In this document: piece by piece, positions 8,637 to 15,805 of the stretch | How positions within the stretch are numbered: the first letter of the stretch is position 1 | How the letters are laid out: each line of letters starts with the position of its first letter | Assembly (NCBI GenBank): GCA_000531095.1 | Contig: HG799478.1 | Coordinates: 5,131 to 45,113, forward strand | Direction of reading: 5' to 3' | Length of the DNA stretch: 39,983 nt | Source of the DNA: Gemmata massiliana | GTDB taxonomy: Bacteria; Planctomycetota; Planctomycetia; Gemmatales; Gemmataceae | Position numbers and translations under genes: made by a program | Notes under the pieces: model-generated | The model's input: the letters and a program-made list of their open reading frames with translations, nothing else | Told to the model about the DNA's origin: nothing | Database searches by the model: none

Positions 8637-8997
8637 GGCACGAGCCGACGTAGTTCGCGACGGACCGCATATTGTTAAAGCCCTGGTATCGGCTCATTAT
8701 TTCTTTCCGCCTTAGCTCGCGTGACGCAAGCCCGTTGCGAGTCGCTTCACAAAAGCAGTCGACAGATGTGCTGCGGTCCCGCATCCGTGACGTGCAGAAA
8801 ATGCAGCCCGTCGCACGCTTCGACGCATCGCGAATTGTCTGATATGCAACCGTAAGACCGATTTGCTCGTCCCGATCAGTGAACTTGGTGGCAGATTAAA
8901 AGAGCAGACCGCCTCGTGATTCGGCGCTACAGCGCACGTGGTATCGCATCTCTACCAGTGCCCCGCTCTCATTTGTTGTTGCTGGTAGCGTTCGTTC
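8637..8997. other. Intergenic region before the winged-helix gene
   Basis: About 360 bases, less GC-rich than the flanks. I see no gene, RNA signature or further repeat. It presumably holds the promoter of the gene at 8998. Confidence 0.4.
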
Positions 8998-9228
8998 ATG
9001 CCCGACCAATTTGATACGCGCGAGGCCCGGACCCGGGCCGTTCTCGCTCTACTCGCGGCCAAAGGAGCGCTCAGTGCCGGGCGCATCGCGGCGGAACTCC
9101 GCACGACCCGCGACGCCGTCACCCGGTGCCTCGCGCTCCCGCTGTTCGAGCCGGCGACCCCCGGTCGGCGCACCCGCTACCAGTTGTCGGAAGCGGGGCG
9201 CCGCGCGGTCGACGAGTTGACTAAATGA
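8998..9228 (+). CDS. Small winged-helix DNA-binding protein
   Basis: A 76-residue protein made almost wholly of one winged-helix domain. Helix 1 is EARTRAVLALLAAKGA; the helix-turn-helix is LSAGRIAAELRTTRDAVTRCL; the wing is TPGRRTRYQLSEAGRRAVDEL, which resembles MarR/ArsR-type small regulators. It has no ligand or dimerisation extension, so it may be a minimal regulator. There is no good ribosome site before ATG 8998, which lowers confidence in the start. Its last 8 bases overlap the tail of the convergent DUF1501 gene (TGA 9226-9228 against TAG on the other strand at 9221-9223). Targets unknown. Confidence 0.6.
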   Translation: MPDQFDTREARTRAVLALLAAKGALSAGRIAAELRTTRDAVTRCLALPLFEPATPGRRTRYQLSEAGRRAVDELTK

Positions 9229-10676
9229 GCTGCTTGATCGGCTCGGCCCCCTCAACGCCGACGAGCTTCTGGTCCAGCCCGCCGTAGAAGTACGTCAGTT
9301 TGTTCGGGTCCAAACCCATCTGCTGGAGCACGGTCGCGTGCAGGTTCTTCACGTGGAACCGGTCGTCCACTGCGAAGTTACCGAGTTCGTCCGTCGTGCC
9401 GACGCTCGTGCCCCCCTTGATCCCGCCGCCGGCCATCCAGGAGGTGAACCCGTAGGCGTTGTGGTCGCGCCCGGTGCCCTGGGCGTACTCCGCCGTGGGC
9501 TGGCGCCCGAACTCGCCGCTCCAGATCACGATCGTGCTGTCGAGCAGCCCGCGGCGCTTCAGATCCTTGAGCAACCCCGCAATCGGCTTGTCGGTGTTGC
9601 CCGCGTGCAGCGAGTGGTTCTTCACCAAGTCGCCGTGGGCGTCCCAGTTGTGGTCGTTGTGGTTCCCGCCACTGTAAATCTGGACGAAGCGCACGCCGCG
9701 CTCGACGAGGCGCCGGGCGAGAAGGCACTTGCGCCCAAAATCCTCGGTCCGTTTCTCGTCGATGCCGTAGAGCGCCTTCGTCTCCGCGGTCTCCTTCGAG
9801 AAATCCACGGCCTCCGGCGCGTGCTCCTGCATCTTGAACGCCAGCTCGTAACTCGCGATGCGGGCCATCAGCTCCGAGTTGTCGGCGCGCGCGGAAAGGT
9901 GCTGCTCGTTCTTCTCTTTGAGCCGGTCGAGCAAGTCGCGCTGTTGGGCGCGAGTGGTGCCCTCGGGGAGCGCGAGGTCGTGAATCGGGGTCTTGTCGGC
10001 GCGGATCTGTACGCCCTGGTACGCGGCCGGCATGTACCCGCTGGACCAGTTCTTCGGCCCGTTGATCGGCCCGCCGCTGTGGTCGAGCATCACCACGAAT
10101 CCGGGCAGGTTCTCGTTCTCGCTGCCCAGGCCGTAGGTCACCCAGGAGCCGAGGCACGGGCTGCCCGAGAGCAGGCGCCCGCTGTTCATCATCATCAGCC
10201 CGGACCCGTGGATCGGGGACTCCGCATACATCGAGTGCAGGAACGCGATGTCGTCCACGCACGTGCCGACGTTGGGGAACAGGTCGGACACGCGCTTGCC
10301 GCACTTGCCGTAGTTCTTGAACGCGAACTTCGGCCCGACGACGCGGCCCGTGTTCTTGTGCCCGCCGCGCCCGAACGTCTTGACCGGGATCGTCTTCCCG
10401 TCGAGTTTCGCCAGTTCGGGCTTTCTCGTCGAACGTGTCGACCTGGCTCGGCCCGCCGTACATGAACAGGAAGATCACGGCCTTGGCCTTGGCCGGGATC
10501 ATCGGCTTCCGCGGGGCCATCGGGTTCGAGAATTTAATGCCCCCCTTCACGTCGTTCGCAAGGAGCGGGTCGTTGCCCATCAGCCCCGTGAGCCCGAGCG
10601 CGCCGAACCCGGCCCCGGTCTCCCACAGGAACTCGCGCCGGGTGCGGCGGCAAAACTGGTTCGCGTTATCGTGCAT
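9221..10676 (-). pseudogene. DUF1501 family Tat-exported protein, single-base frameshift
   Basis: DUF1501 proteins are secreted, sulfatase-fold-like proteins of unknown activity, usually encoded beside PSCyt1/DUF1549/DUF1553 proteins in Planctomycetes. The N-terminus (about residues 1-84, bases 10676-10425) has a twin-arginine signal RRTRREFLWETGAGFGALGL and the motif FLFMYGGPSQVDTFDEK. At 10422-10424 the coding strand has AAA where AA would keep frame; one extra A shifts the reading frame. The correct continuation runs in another frame to 9221 and contains VSDLFPNVGTCVDDIAFLHSM, GGNHNDHNWD, SGEFGRQP and GRDHNAYGF, all typical of the family. Without the extra base the protein would be about 484 residues, normal length. 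It may be a true pseudogene or a sequencing error at a homopolymer. Confidence 0.88.
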
Positions 10677-10687
10677 GGCGGAGGGCC

Positions 10688-11575
10688 TCAGTTGGCGTTA
10701 GCGGAAGTTTGGGGCGGGAGCGATTGAGCGAGCCGGGCGCGGAAGTCGTCGAGCGAGGTGCAGACGTAAGACGCCTTCCGGATCTCTCCGACGCTCATTT
10801 CGTCGGTAACCACGCGAACGGCAGCCGACACATCTTCTGGTACGGTACCAAACCGGGCCTCGAGCCCTTCCAATATCGCGCGGTGATACGCGGCGATTTC
10901 GCGCTGCCGGAACCACTTCTCAAGTACGGGTGACTCGATCATCTTCCCCTCCACTCGAAACAGCTTCTCAAGCATTCCCTCGTCGAACCGCAGGCCCGCG
11001 AGAATCTGTGTCACGCCAAGCAAATTCGCCCTGCGCCCGGGGGCGGGCAAGGTCTCGATCACGTCCCGGCACTGTTGCAACACCGGTTCCGGCGACCCGT
11101 CGATCTTCATGAGCGTGACCCACGGGGCCAGCCCAGGGTCGGTCAGTGGCAAAAAATCGACCGCGTTCAACTCCCACAGGTTCACCACCCGCCACCCGGC
11201 TTCGAGTCGGGTGTATCCCGACGGGCTGCGCACCCGGATCTCGGGAGCGACCCGCACGTTACCGCGGTCGTGCAGCGTGATCGCGATCACCTCCGGCACC
11301 ACCCGCCGGTTCAGGTACGTTAGGAGAACGTCGTCGAGCAGTTCGGACGCGGTGCTGGCGTATGAGTAGGTGTTGACCTCGATCAGGTGCAACACCGGCT
11401 CGCTCCGGTCGGAAAAGGTTACTTCGACGAGGCCGTCGGGCAGTTGTCGGGATTGCACCAACTCGCCCGGGAGCGGCTTCACACTCACTATCGGACCGAC
11501 GCCCGCGATCCGCAGCAGTTCGGGCGCGAACGTCTCGATCAGCCACTTGCTGCTCGCGTCGTACTTAAACCGCAT
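10688..11575 (-). CDS. Rpn-type (PD-(D/E)XK) recombination-promoting nuclease / putative transposase-like protein
   Basis: A 295-residue protein. The N-terminus MRFKYDASSKWLIETFAPELL and the following PVLHLIEVNTYSYASTASELLDDVLLTYLNRRVVPEVIAITLH fit the Rpn/PDDEXK_2 pattern, in which a buried hydrophobic strand carries the metal-binding Glu, here E-V-N. Rpn proteins are small DNA endonucleases that promote RecA-independent recombination and are often horizontally spread. The C-terminal half (about residues 170-295) is helical and ends in a polar tail. It sits 11 bp before the DUF1501 gene and 9 bp after a partial copy of the DUF1553 gene end, so it was inserted between two genes that are normally neighbours. 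Family assignment is moderate; the catalytic residues cannot be confirmed by eye. Confidence 0.6.
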   Translation of the reverse strand: MRFKYDASSKWLIETFAPELLRIAGVGPIVSVKPLPGELVQSRQLPDGLVEVTFSDRSEPVLHLIEVNTYSYASTASELLDDVLLTYLNRRVVPEVIAITLHDRGNVRVAPEIRVRSPSGYTRLEAGWRVVNLWELNAVDFLPLTDPGLAPWVTLMKIDGSPEPVLQQCRDVIETLPAPGRRANLLGVTQILAGLRFDEGMLEKLFRVEGKMIESPVLEKWFRQREIAAYHRAILEGLEARFGTVPEDVSAAVRVVTDEMSVGEIRKASYVCTSLDDFRARLAQSLPPQTSANAN

Positions 11576-11584
11576 CGGGCGACC

Positions 11585-11612
11585 TCAGTCCAGGTACACG
11601 AACTCGTTGGCG
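11585..11612. repeat. 28-bp direct repeat, copy A (duplicated 3' end of DUF1553 gene)
   Basis: Identical over 28 bases to 12477-12504. On the minus strand it encodes ANEFVYLD and a stop, the conserved C-terminus of the DUF1553 protein at 12477. Together the copies bracket the toxin-antitoxin pair at 11739-12441. Confidence 0.95.
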
Positions 11613-11738
11613 CTAACGCCTCCAGGTCGGATGTCGGGTTGGGTGTGCTGGCTCCCCAACCAAGAGGGCCGCGCCGCACGTCACCACAAACGCCCACATC
11701 GCGGGCCGGTTCGTGCTCGATTCCCAGCAGGGAACACT

Positions 11739-12157
11739 TCAGCTCCAAACGTCGAAGGTCAGGCCCGGTACTTGAGCGTAGGTCGCGGGCGTTGCGAGTC
11801 ACGAGCGTCGCTCCGTGCACGATACAAATGGCAGCGATCCGCAAGTCACGTGTTCCAACCCGAACTTTAGCGCGCCGGAGGGCTTGTACCAAAGCGTCCG
11901 CCGCGGCCGTATAGGGCAACGTGCGGAACGCGGCGAGGGCGCGGAAGCTCTGATCGAACAGATCATAAGCGTGCGGCAGATCGATCGGCCCTTTTCCAGC
12001 TTCGGCCTGTCGGATGGTCGCGAACCGTCCACGAATCATTTCCTCGACAACGACCGTCGGGACGGCCTGTTGCGCCGGATCGATCCGTGGCCCGCGTCAC
12101 GACCGCCGGCAACCCGCGGAAAATGTCCGAGAGGACGTCCGTGTCGAACGCAGTCAT
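11739..12157 (-). pseudogene. PIN-domain toxin (VapC-like), broken by two frameshifts
   Basis: PIN toxins are Mg-dependent RNases that cut tRNA, rRNA or mRNA. The gene starts at 12157 with MTAFDTDVLSDIFRG, the PIN first strand with its Asp pair. At 12085-12086 an extra base (GG where G keeps frame) moves the frame. The continuation has VPTVVVEEMIRGR, the middle conserved Glu, then the helical region and RDLRIAAICIVHGATLVTRNARDL, with the typical late acidic residues and TRN. At 11775 a second extra base shifts again, after which the expected end QVPGLTFDVWS and TGA (11739-11741) appears. Restoring both bases gives a standard length of about 138 residues. It overlaps the antitoxin by ATGA. As written it cannot make a full toxin. 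Confidence 0.8.
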
Positions 12158-12441
12158 TCCCGGAACTCCGCCGCCTTTTGCGCGTCCCGCTCGCGGTAGA
12201 TGTCCTCCACCATGCCCTCGAATGTCGGGTCGTCCTTAAACAATCCGGCGAAGTCCGTCACGGCACGGTGCGGAACGTCGAGTAACACGAGTTCGCCCCG
12301 AGCGAACCGTTGATTGATACTCACTCGAAGGGCCGAAAGAGCCTCCTCCTTCGTTGCCCCGTCCGCCGCCATTACAGGGGAACCGAGGACGGACGCCTGG
12401 AACCGGCCGTCGTGCGGTTGCACCAAAATCGGAAACGTCAT
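12154..12441 (-). CDS. HicB-like antitoxin partner of the PIN gene
   Basis: A 95-residue protein starting at ATG 12441, preceded by AGGAGGG with good spacing. Residues 1-40 (FPILVQPHDGRFQASVLGSP...GATKEEALSALRVSI) resemble the HicB/UPF0150 beta-beta-alpha fold, which binds toxins. The rest is acidic and helical with a charged end (VEDIYRERDAQKAAEFRE), where antitoxins often contact their toxin. It ends in an ATGA overlap with the PIN gene, the usual coupling of type II modules. Antitoxins of this shape next to PIN toxins differ from the AbrB or RHH types more often seen in VapB. There is no separate DNA-binding domain in it, so autoregulation is uncertain. Confidence 0.75.
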   Translation of the reverse strand: MTFPILVQPHDGRFQASVLGSPVMAADGATKEEALSALRVSINQRFARGELVLLDVPHRAVTDFAGLFKDDPTFEGMVEDIYRERDAQKAAEFRE

Positions 12442-12476
12442 GCGATGCCCTCCTGCCGCCATCGTAGCAGGACCGG

Positions 12477-12504
12477 TCAGTCCAGGTACACGAACTCGTT
12501 GGCG
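12477..12504. repeat. 28-bp direct repeat, copy B (genuine 3' end of DUF1553 gene)
   Basis: This is the copy inside the intact PSCyt1/DUF1549/DUF1553 gene, covering its last eight codons and stop. It matches 11585-11612 exactly and the similarity ends abruptly on both sides. Confidence 0.95.
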
Positions 12505-15020
12505 TTCAGGCACAACAGGCAGTATTGAGTGAGGGCCTTGAAGTCGTCGAGTTTGTGCTTGTCCTTCAGGTTTTGGATGAACGCCAAGTCGGTCTTGATC
12601 TCGTCCGGGTTCGGCACGCGGCCGGTCGTGAGGCGGATGGCCCGCGCGACCTGGGCCGGCGCGTCGGCGGCGTCCTTCTGGAGGCGCTTCGCGAAGAGTT
12701 CGGCTTGTTCATTGGCGAACTCGCCGTTGAGCAGCCCGAGCGACTGCGTGGGCACGGTGGTCACGTACCGCACCGGGCAGCTCGAGTCCGGGTCCGGCTG
12801 GTCGAAGCCGACCAGGACCGGCACGCGGAGCGACCGCTTGATGTGCGCGTACACGCTGCGCCGGTTCGCCTCCGCCGGGGCCGAGGTCGGCCACCCCTGG
12901 CCGGGCACCGACTGCCCCGCGAGCACTTCTTTCGGGATCTTCGGGTACGTGCTCGGCCCGTACTGCTTCAGGTTCAGTGATCCGCTCACAGTGAGAATGG
13001 AGTCGCGCACTTCCTCACCCGAGAGGCGCCGCATGTTGAACCGCCACAAGAGCGCGTTCGACGGGTCGGCCTTGAGGTTGTCCGCGTCCGCGGTTGCGGA
13101 AAGCTGGTACGCGCTCGACGTCATGATGAGTTTGTGGAGGCTCTTCAGCTTCCAGTTACCCGCCATGAACTCGGCCGACAGCCAGTCGAGCAGCTCCGGG
13201 TGCGTCGAGGCTTCTCCGAGCTTGCCGAAGTCGTTCGCGGAGGGCACGATCCCGCGCCCGAAGTGATACTGCCACACGCGGTTCACGAACACGCGGGCGG
13301 TGAACGGGTTTTCCTTGTTCGCGATCCAGTCCGCGAGCACGGTGCGCCGACCGCTCGACTTCATGCCGGCCCGCGGCGCCGGGATGGTCGGTTCGGGCAG
13401 CCCGAGCACCTCCGGGAACCCGGGCTGCACTTCCTTACCCGGAGCGTGCGGCGACCCGCGCACGAGCAGGTGTGTGACCGGCGGCTTGCGGTCGCAGTTG
13501 TTGACCGACAGCGCGAGCTGCTGACCGGCCGGTGAGGTGCGCCGTTCCAGCCCGATGCGCTCGCTCCGGAGCGCGGTGTAATCTTCCTTCACCTTACCCT
13601 TGAGCGCCGGAACCACCTTCGTCGCGATCACGGTCGGCCGGTCGAGTCCCTCCGAGGCGCGCTGGTCCTCGGCCGGGAGCGTCTTGATGAACTCGTCCTC
13701 GATCGCCTCCATCGCCTTCCGGATCGCGGCGACGCGGGCCTCGCGCTTCTTCAGGTCTTCTTCGTACTTCTGGCGCTGGTCCGGCGGGGTGATGTCGGTG
13801 AGGTTGAACGCGGACCGCACGTCGCGGTTCTCGGAGTACGGCTTGATGTCCCGGAAGAACGCGACGAACTTGTAGTAGTCCGTTTGCGGGATCGGGTCGG
13901 CCTTGTGGTCGTGGCACCGGGCGCAGTTGAACGTGGTGCCGAGGAACGCCTGGCCCGCGGTAGCGACGAGGTCGTCGTACCCGTCGAAGACGGCTTGCAG
14001 CGGGTCGGCCGGTTCGTCGTCCCAGATTCCGAGCCGGTAGAACCCGGTGGCGACGACCGCGTCCGGGTTGTAGCCCGGGATCTCGTCCCCCGCGAGTTGC
14101 TCCTTCACGAACTGGTCGTAGGGCTTGTCGTCGTTGAAGCTCTTGATGACGTAGTCGCGGTACCGCCAGGCGTAGGGCTTGGGGCCGTCGCGCTCGTAGC
14201 CGTTGGTCTCCGCGAACCGCACCACGTCGAGCCAGTGCCGCCCCCACTTCTCGCCGTAGTGCGGCGACGCGAGCAACTTGTCGATGAGCTTTTCGTAGGC
14301 GTCCGGCGCTTTGTCGCTCACGAACGCATCAACTTCCTCGGGGGTTGGAGGAAGGCCGGTGAGGTCGTAGTACGCGCGGCGGATCAGCGCGGCGCGATCC
14401 GCGGGCTTCACGGGCTTGAGGCCCTTCGCTTCCAGTTTGGCGAGCACGAACGCATCGATCGGCGTCTTCGCCCACGCCCCGTCCTTGACGTTCGGGACGG
14501 CCGGGCGCTTGACCGGCTGGTACGCCCAATACTTCTTCGATTCCTCGGTGATAACGCTCTTCTTGACGACCTCGCCGCCGATGCGGTCGGCCGGGACCGG
14601 CAGCCCCTCCTTCACCCACTTTTCGAGCGTCGCGATGTCCTTGTCCGGCATCTTGCCCTTCGGGGGCATCCGGTGCTGGTCGTCCTTGTAGTGGATCATC
14701 TTGACGAACAGGCTCTCGGCCGGCTTCGCGAGGTCCACGGCCGGGCCGCTCTCGCCGCCCGCGAGGACGCCCTTGCGCGTCGCGAGGTTGAACTCGCCCT
14801 TGATCTTCTCCGGGTCCGCGCCGTGGCACTTCAGGCAGTGCTGCTGGAGCACCGGGAGCACCTCCTTCTCGTAGAAGGTGACCTGCGCCGCGGTGAACTT
14901 CGGTGGGTCCGCTTTTTCGTCGGCCGCCGGCGACCGGTTCGGTGCCAGCGCGCCGAGCGCCACAACGCCCGCCGCGAAAGCGACGAGGGCCAGAACGTGC
15001 GGGAAACGGATCGGGGTCAT
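12477..15020 (-). CDS. PSCyt1-DUF1549-DUF1553 secreted cytochrome-like protein
   Basis: About 847 residues, exported. ATG 15020 gives a signal peptide (residues about 1-33, MTPIRFPHVLALVAFAAGVV...). A planctomycete cytochrome domain follows (PSCyt1, about 42-145) with a heme-binding CLKCH at 62-66 and the distal PPKGKMPDKD motif. DUF1549 (about 180-390) contains a second CARCH at 366-370 in the typical FNCARCHDHKADPIPQTDYY. DUF1553 (about 560-825) has TVLADWIANKENPFTARVFVNRVWQYHFG and ends ANEFVYLD. The biochemical role of these proteins is unknown; periplasmic redox steps of polysaccharide breakdown have been proposed. Its start overlaps the stop of the upstream PIN gene by four bases (ATGA), so translation is probably coupled. 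The normally adjacent DUF1501 partner is separated by about 1.8 kb of inserted genes. Confidence 0.95.
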   Translation of the reverse strand: MTPIRFPHVLALVAFAAGVVALGALAPNRSPAADEKADPPKFTAAQVTFYEKEVLPVLQQHCLKCHGADPEKIKGEFNLATRKGVLAGGESGPAVDLAKPAESLFVKMIHYKDDQHRMPPKGKMPDKDIATLEKWVKEGLPVPADRIGGEVVKKSVITEESKKYWAYQPVKRPAVPNVKDGAWAKTPIDAFVLAKLEAKGLKPVKPADRAALIRRAYYDLTGLPPTPEEVDAFVSDKAPDAYEKLIDKLLASPHYGEKWGRHWLDVVRFAETNGYERDGPKPYAWRYRDYVIKSFNDDKPYDQFVKEQLAGDEIPGYNPDAVVATGFYRLGIWDDEPADPLQAVFDGYDDLVATAGQAFLGTTFNCARCHDHKADPIPQTDYYKFVAFFRDIKPYSENRDVRSAFNLTDITPPDQRQKYEEDLKKREARVAAIRKAMEAIEDEFIKTLPAEDQRASEGLDRPTVIATKVVPALKGKVKEDYTALRSERIGLERRTSPAGQQLALSVNNCDRKPPVTHLLVRGSPHAPGKEVQPGFPEVLGLPEPTIPAPRAGMKSSGRRTVLADWIANKENPFTARVFVNRVWQYHFGRGIVPSANDFGKLGEASTHPELLDWLSAEFMAGNWKLKSLHKLIMTSSAYQLSATADADNLKADPSNALLWRFNMRRLSGEEVRDSILTVSGSLNLKQYGPSTYPKIPKEVLAGQSVPGQGWPTSAPAEANRRSVYAHIKRSLRVPVLVGFDQPDPDSSCPVRYVTTVPTQSLGLLNGEFANEQAELFAKRLQKDAADAPAQVARAIRLTTGRVPNPDEIKTDLAFIQNLKDKHKLDDFKALTQYCLLCLNANEFVYLD

Positions 15021-15508
15021 GGCGTGGGTCCGGGCGGCGGGGATTGTACGGTGGGCGGGGACTGCTGTTGGAGCCATTCGTCCGGGGTCAGTACCGGGGC
15101 CGCTAACTTGCCCCGGAAGTGCTTCGCGTTCCAGGTCACGAGCGCGGTCGCGGTCGGCGCGAACTTGGCGACCTGGACCGCCATCACTGCGTCGCCCAGC
15201 GACATCTGCTGGGCGATTTGGGCGACTACTTCGTCGAACGAACAACCGGCGTACTCCGGTGCGGTCGCGGGATCGGGTACCGCTTTCAGGCAGTACCGAA
15301 CCAGCAGAATCGTCGGTAACTTCGCGATCGCCGCAACGGGCGTGTTGTAGCTCCGCTTGCCAACAACTTCGAGGAGCCCTTGCGTCGTAATTCGGCAGTC
15401 GGTTCCGTTCGCCGCGAGGTAATCCAGGAACCGGCGGTTCACCGCGTAGTTCGGATCGTTGGGGTACGCCAGGTCGACGATCAACACGTCCGCGTCCAGA
15501 ACGATCAC
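15017..15508 (-). CDS. PIN-domain toxin (VapC-like)
   Basis: A 163-residue PIN RNase. The first strand is MIVLDADVLIVDLAY with the Asp pair, a central TTQGLLEVVG supplies the conserved Glu, and MSLGDAVMAVQVAK and LVTWNAKHF give the late Asp and N..H/F motif; the C-terminal PAPVLTPDEWL is typical of PIN ends. All four acidic positions appear present, so it should be active. The start is GTG 15508 in a GTGA overlap with the antitoxin stop, and the gene ends in an ATGA overlap with the cytochrome gene. The final residues (about 147-163) are a Pro/Gln-rich tail. Its target RNA is unknown. Confidence 0.85.
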   Translation of the reverse strand: MIVLDADVLIVDLAYPNDPNYAVNRRFLDYLAANGTDCRITTQGLLEVVGKRSYNTPVAAIAKLPTILLVRYCLKAVPDPATAPEYAGCSFDEVVAQIAQQMSLGDAVMAVQVAKFAPTATALVTWNAKHFRGKLAAPVLTPDEWLQQQSPPTVQSPPPGPTP

Positions 15509-15771
15509 CCCTCACCTCGGCGCTGGCGCAAGTAGTCGTCAAACGTCGGCGGGTCCGGCGGGGTCGAGCGGTTCGCGCGCATGAACTCGACCCAAACTTC
15601 TTCCTCTTCGGCCGTGAGCGGGCGCGCCGGGGTCGGGGCACCGGCGCGCGGACCGGGGTACCCGTGGTCGGGAAGTTCCACGGTCACCTTCGTTCCGGTC
15701 GGCAGATCGACCGGAACGCTCGGCACGAACGTTTTGCCGTCGAAAACGACTTCGATCGTCTTGAGCACCAT
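15505..15771 (-). CDS. Antitoxin of the DUF104/AF2212-like type, partner of the PIN gene
   Basis: An 88-residue protein. Residues 1-32 (MVLKTIEVVFDGKTFVPSVPVDLP.GTKVTVEL) match the small beta-barrel of AF2212/DUF104-type antitoxins, which pair with PIN toxins. The rest is disordered and Pro-rich, then acidic and helical (TAEEEEVWVEFMRANR...FDDYLRQRRGEG), a plausible toxin-wrapping tail. It overlaps the toxin by GTGA and lies 34 bp downstream of the large cytochrome gene ending at 15806, so it is likely read through from that gene. I see no obvious separate promoter. Confidence 0.75.
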   Translation of the reverse strand: MVLKTIEVVFDGKTFVPSVPVDLPTGTKVTVELPDHGYPGPRAGAPTPARPLTAEEEEVWVEFMRANRSTPPDPPTFDDYLRQRRGEG

Positions 15772-15805
15772 AGTACCCCCGGTCCGGATACCGGCATTTT
15801 AGCAC

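Noticed and set aside
8641..8715. Coding continuation of a frame through the palindrome after the HDOD gene
   Set aside because: The translation is generated by the repeat itself and overlaps the HDOD gene in another frame.
10415..10430. Programmed frameshift as the explanation for the DUF1501 gene
   Set aside because: Family members encode this junction in one frame as far as I know, and no canonical slippery heptamer or downstream structure was evident; an indel is simpler.
13884..15350. 488-codon open frame on the plus strand
   Set aside because: Antisense to the PSCyt1/DUF1549 gene and the PIN gene; no protein-like features.
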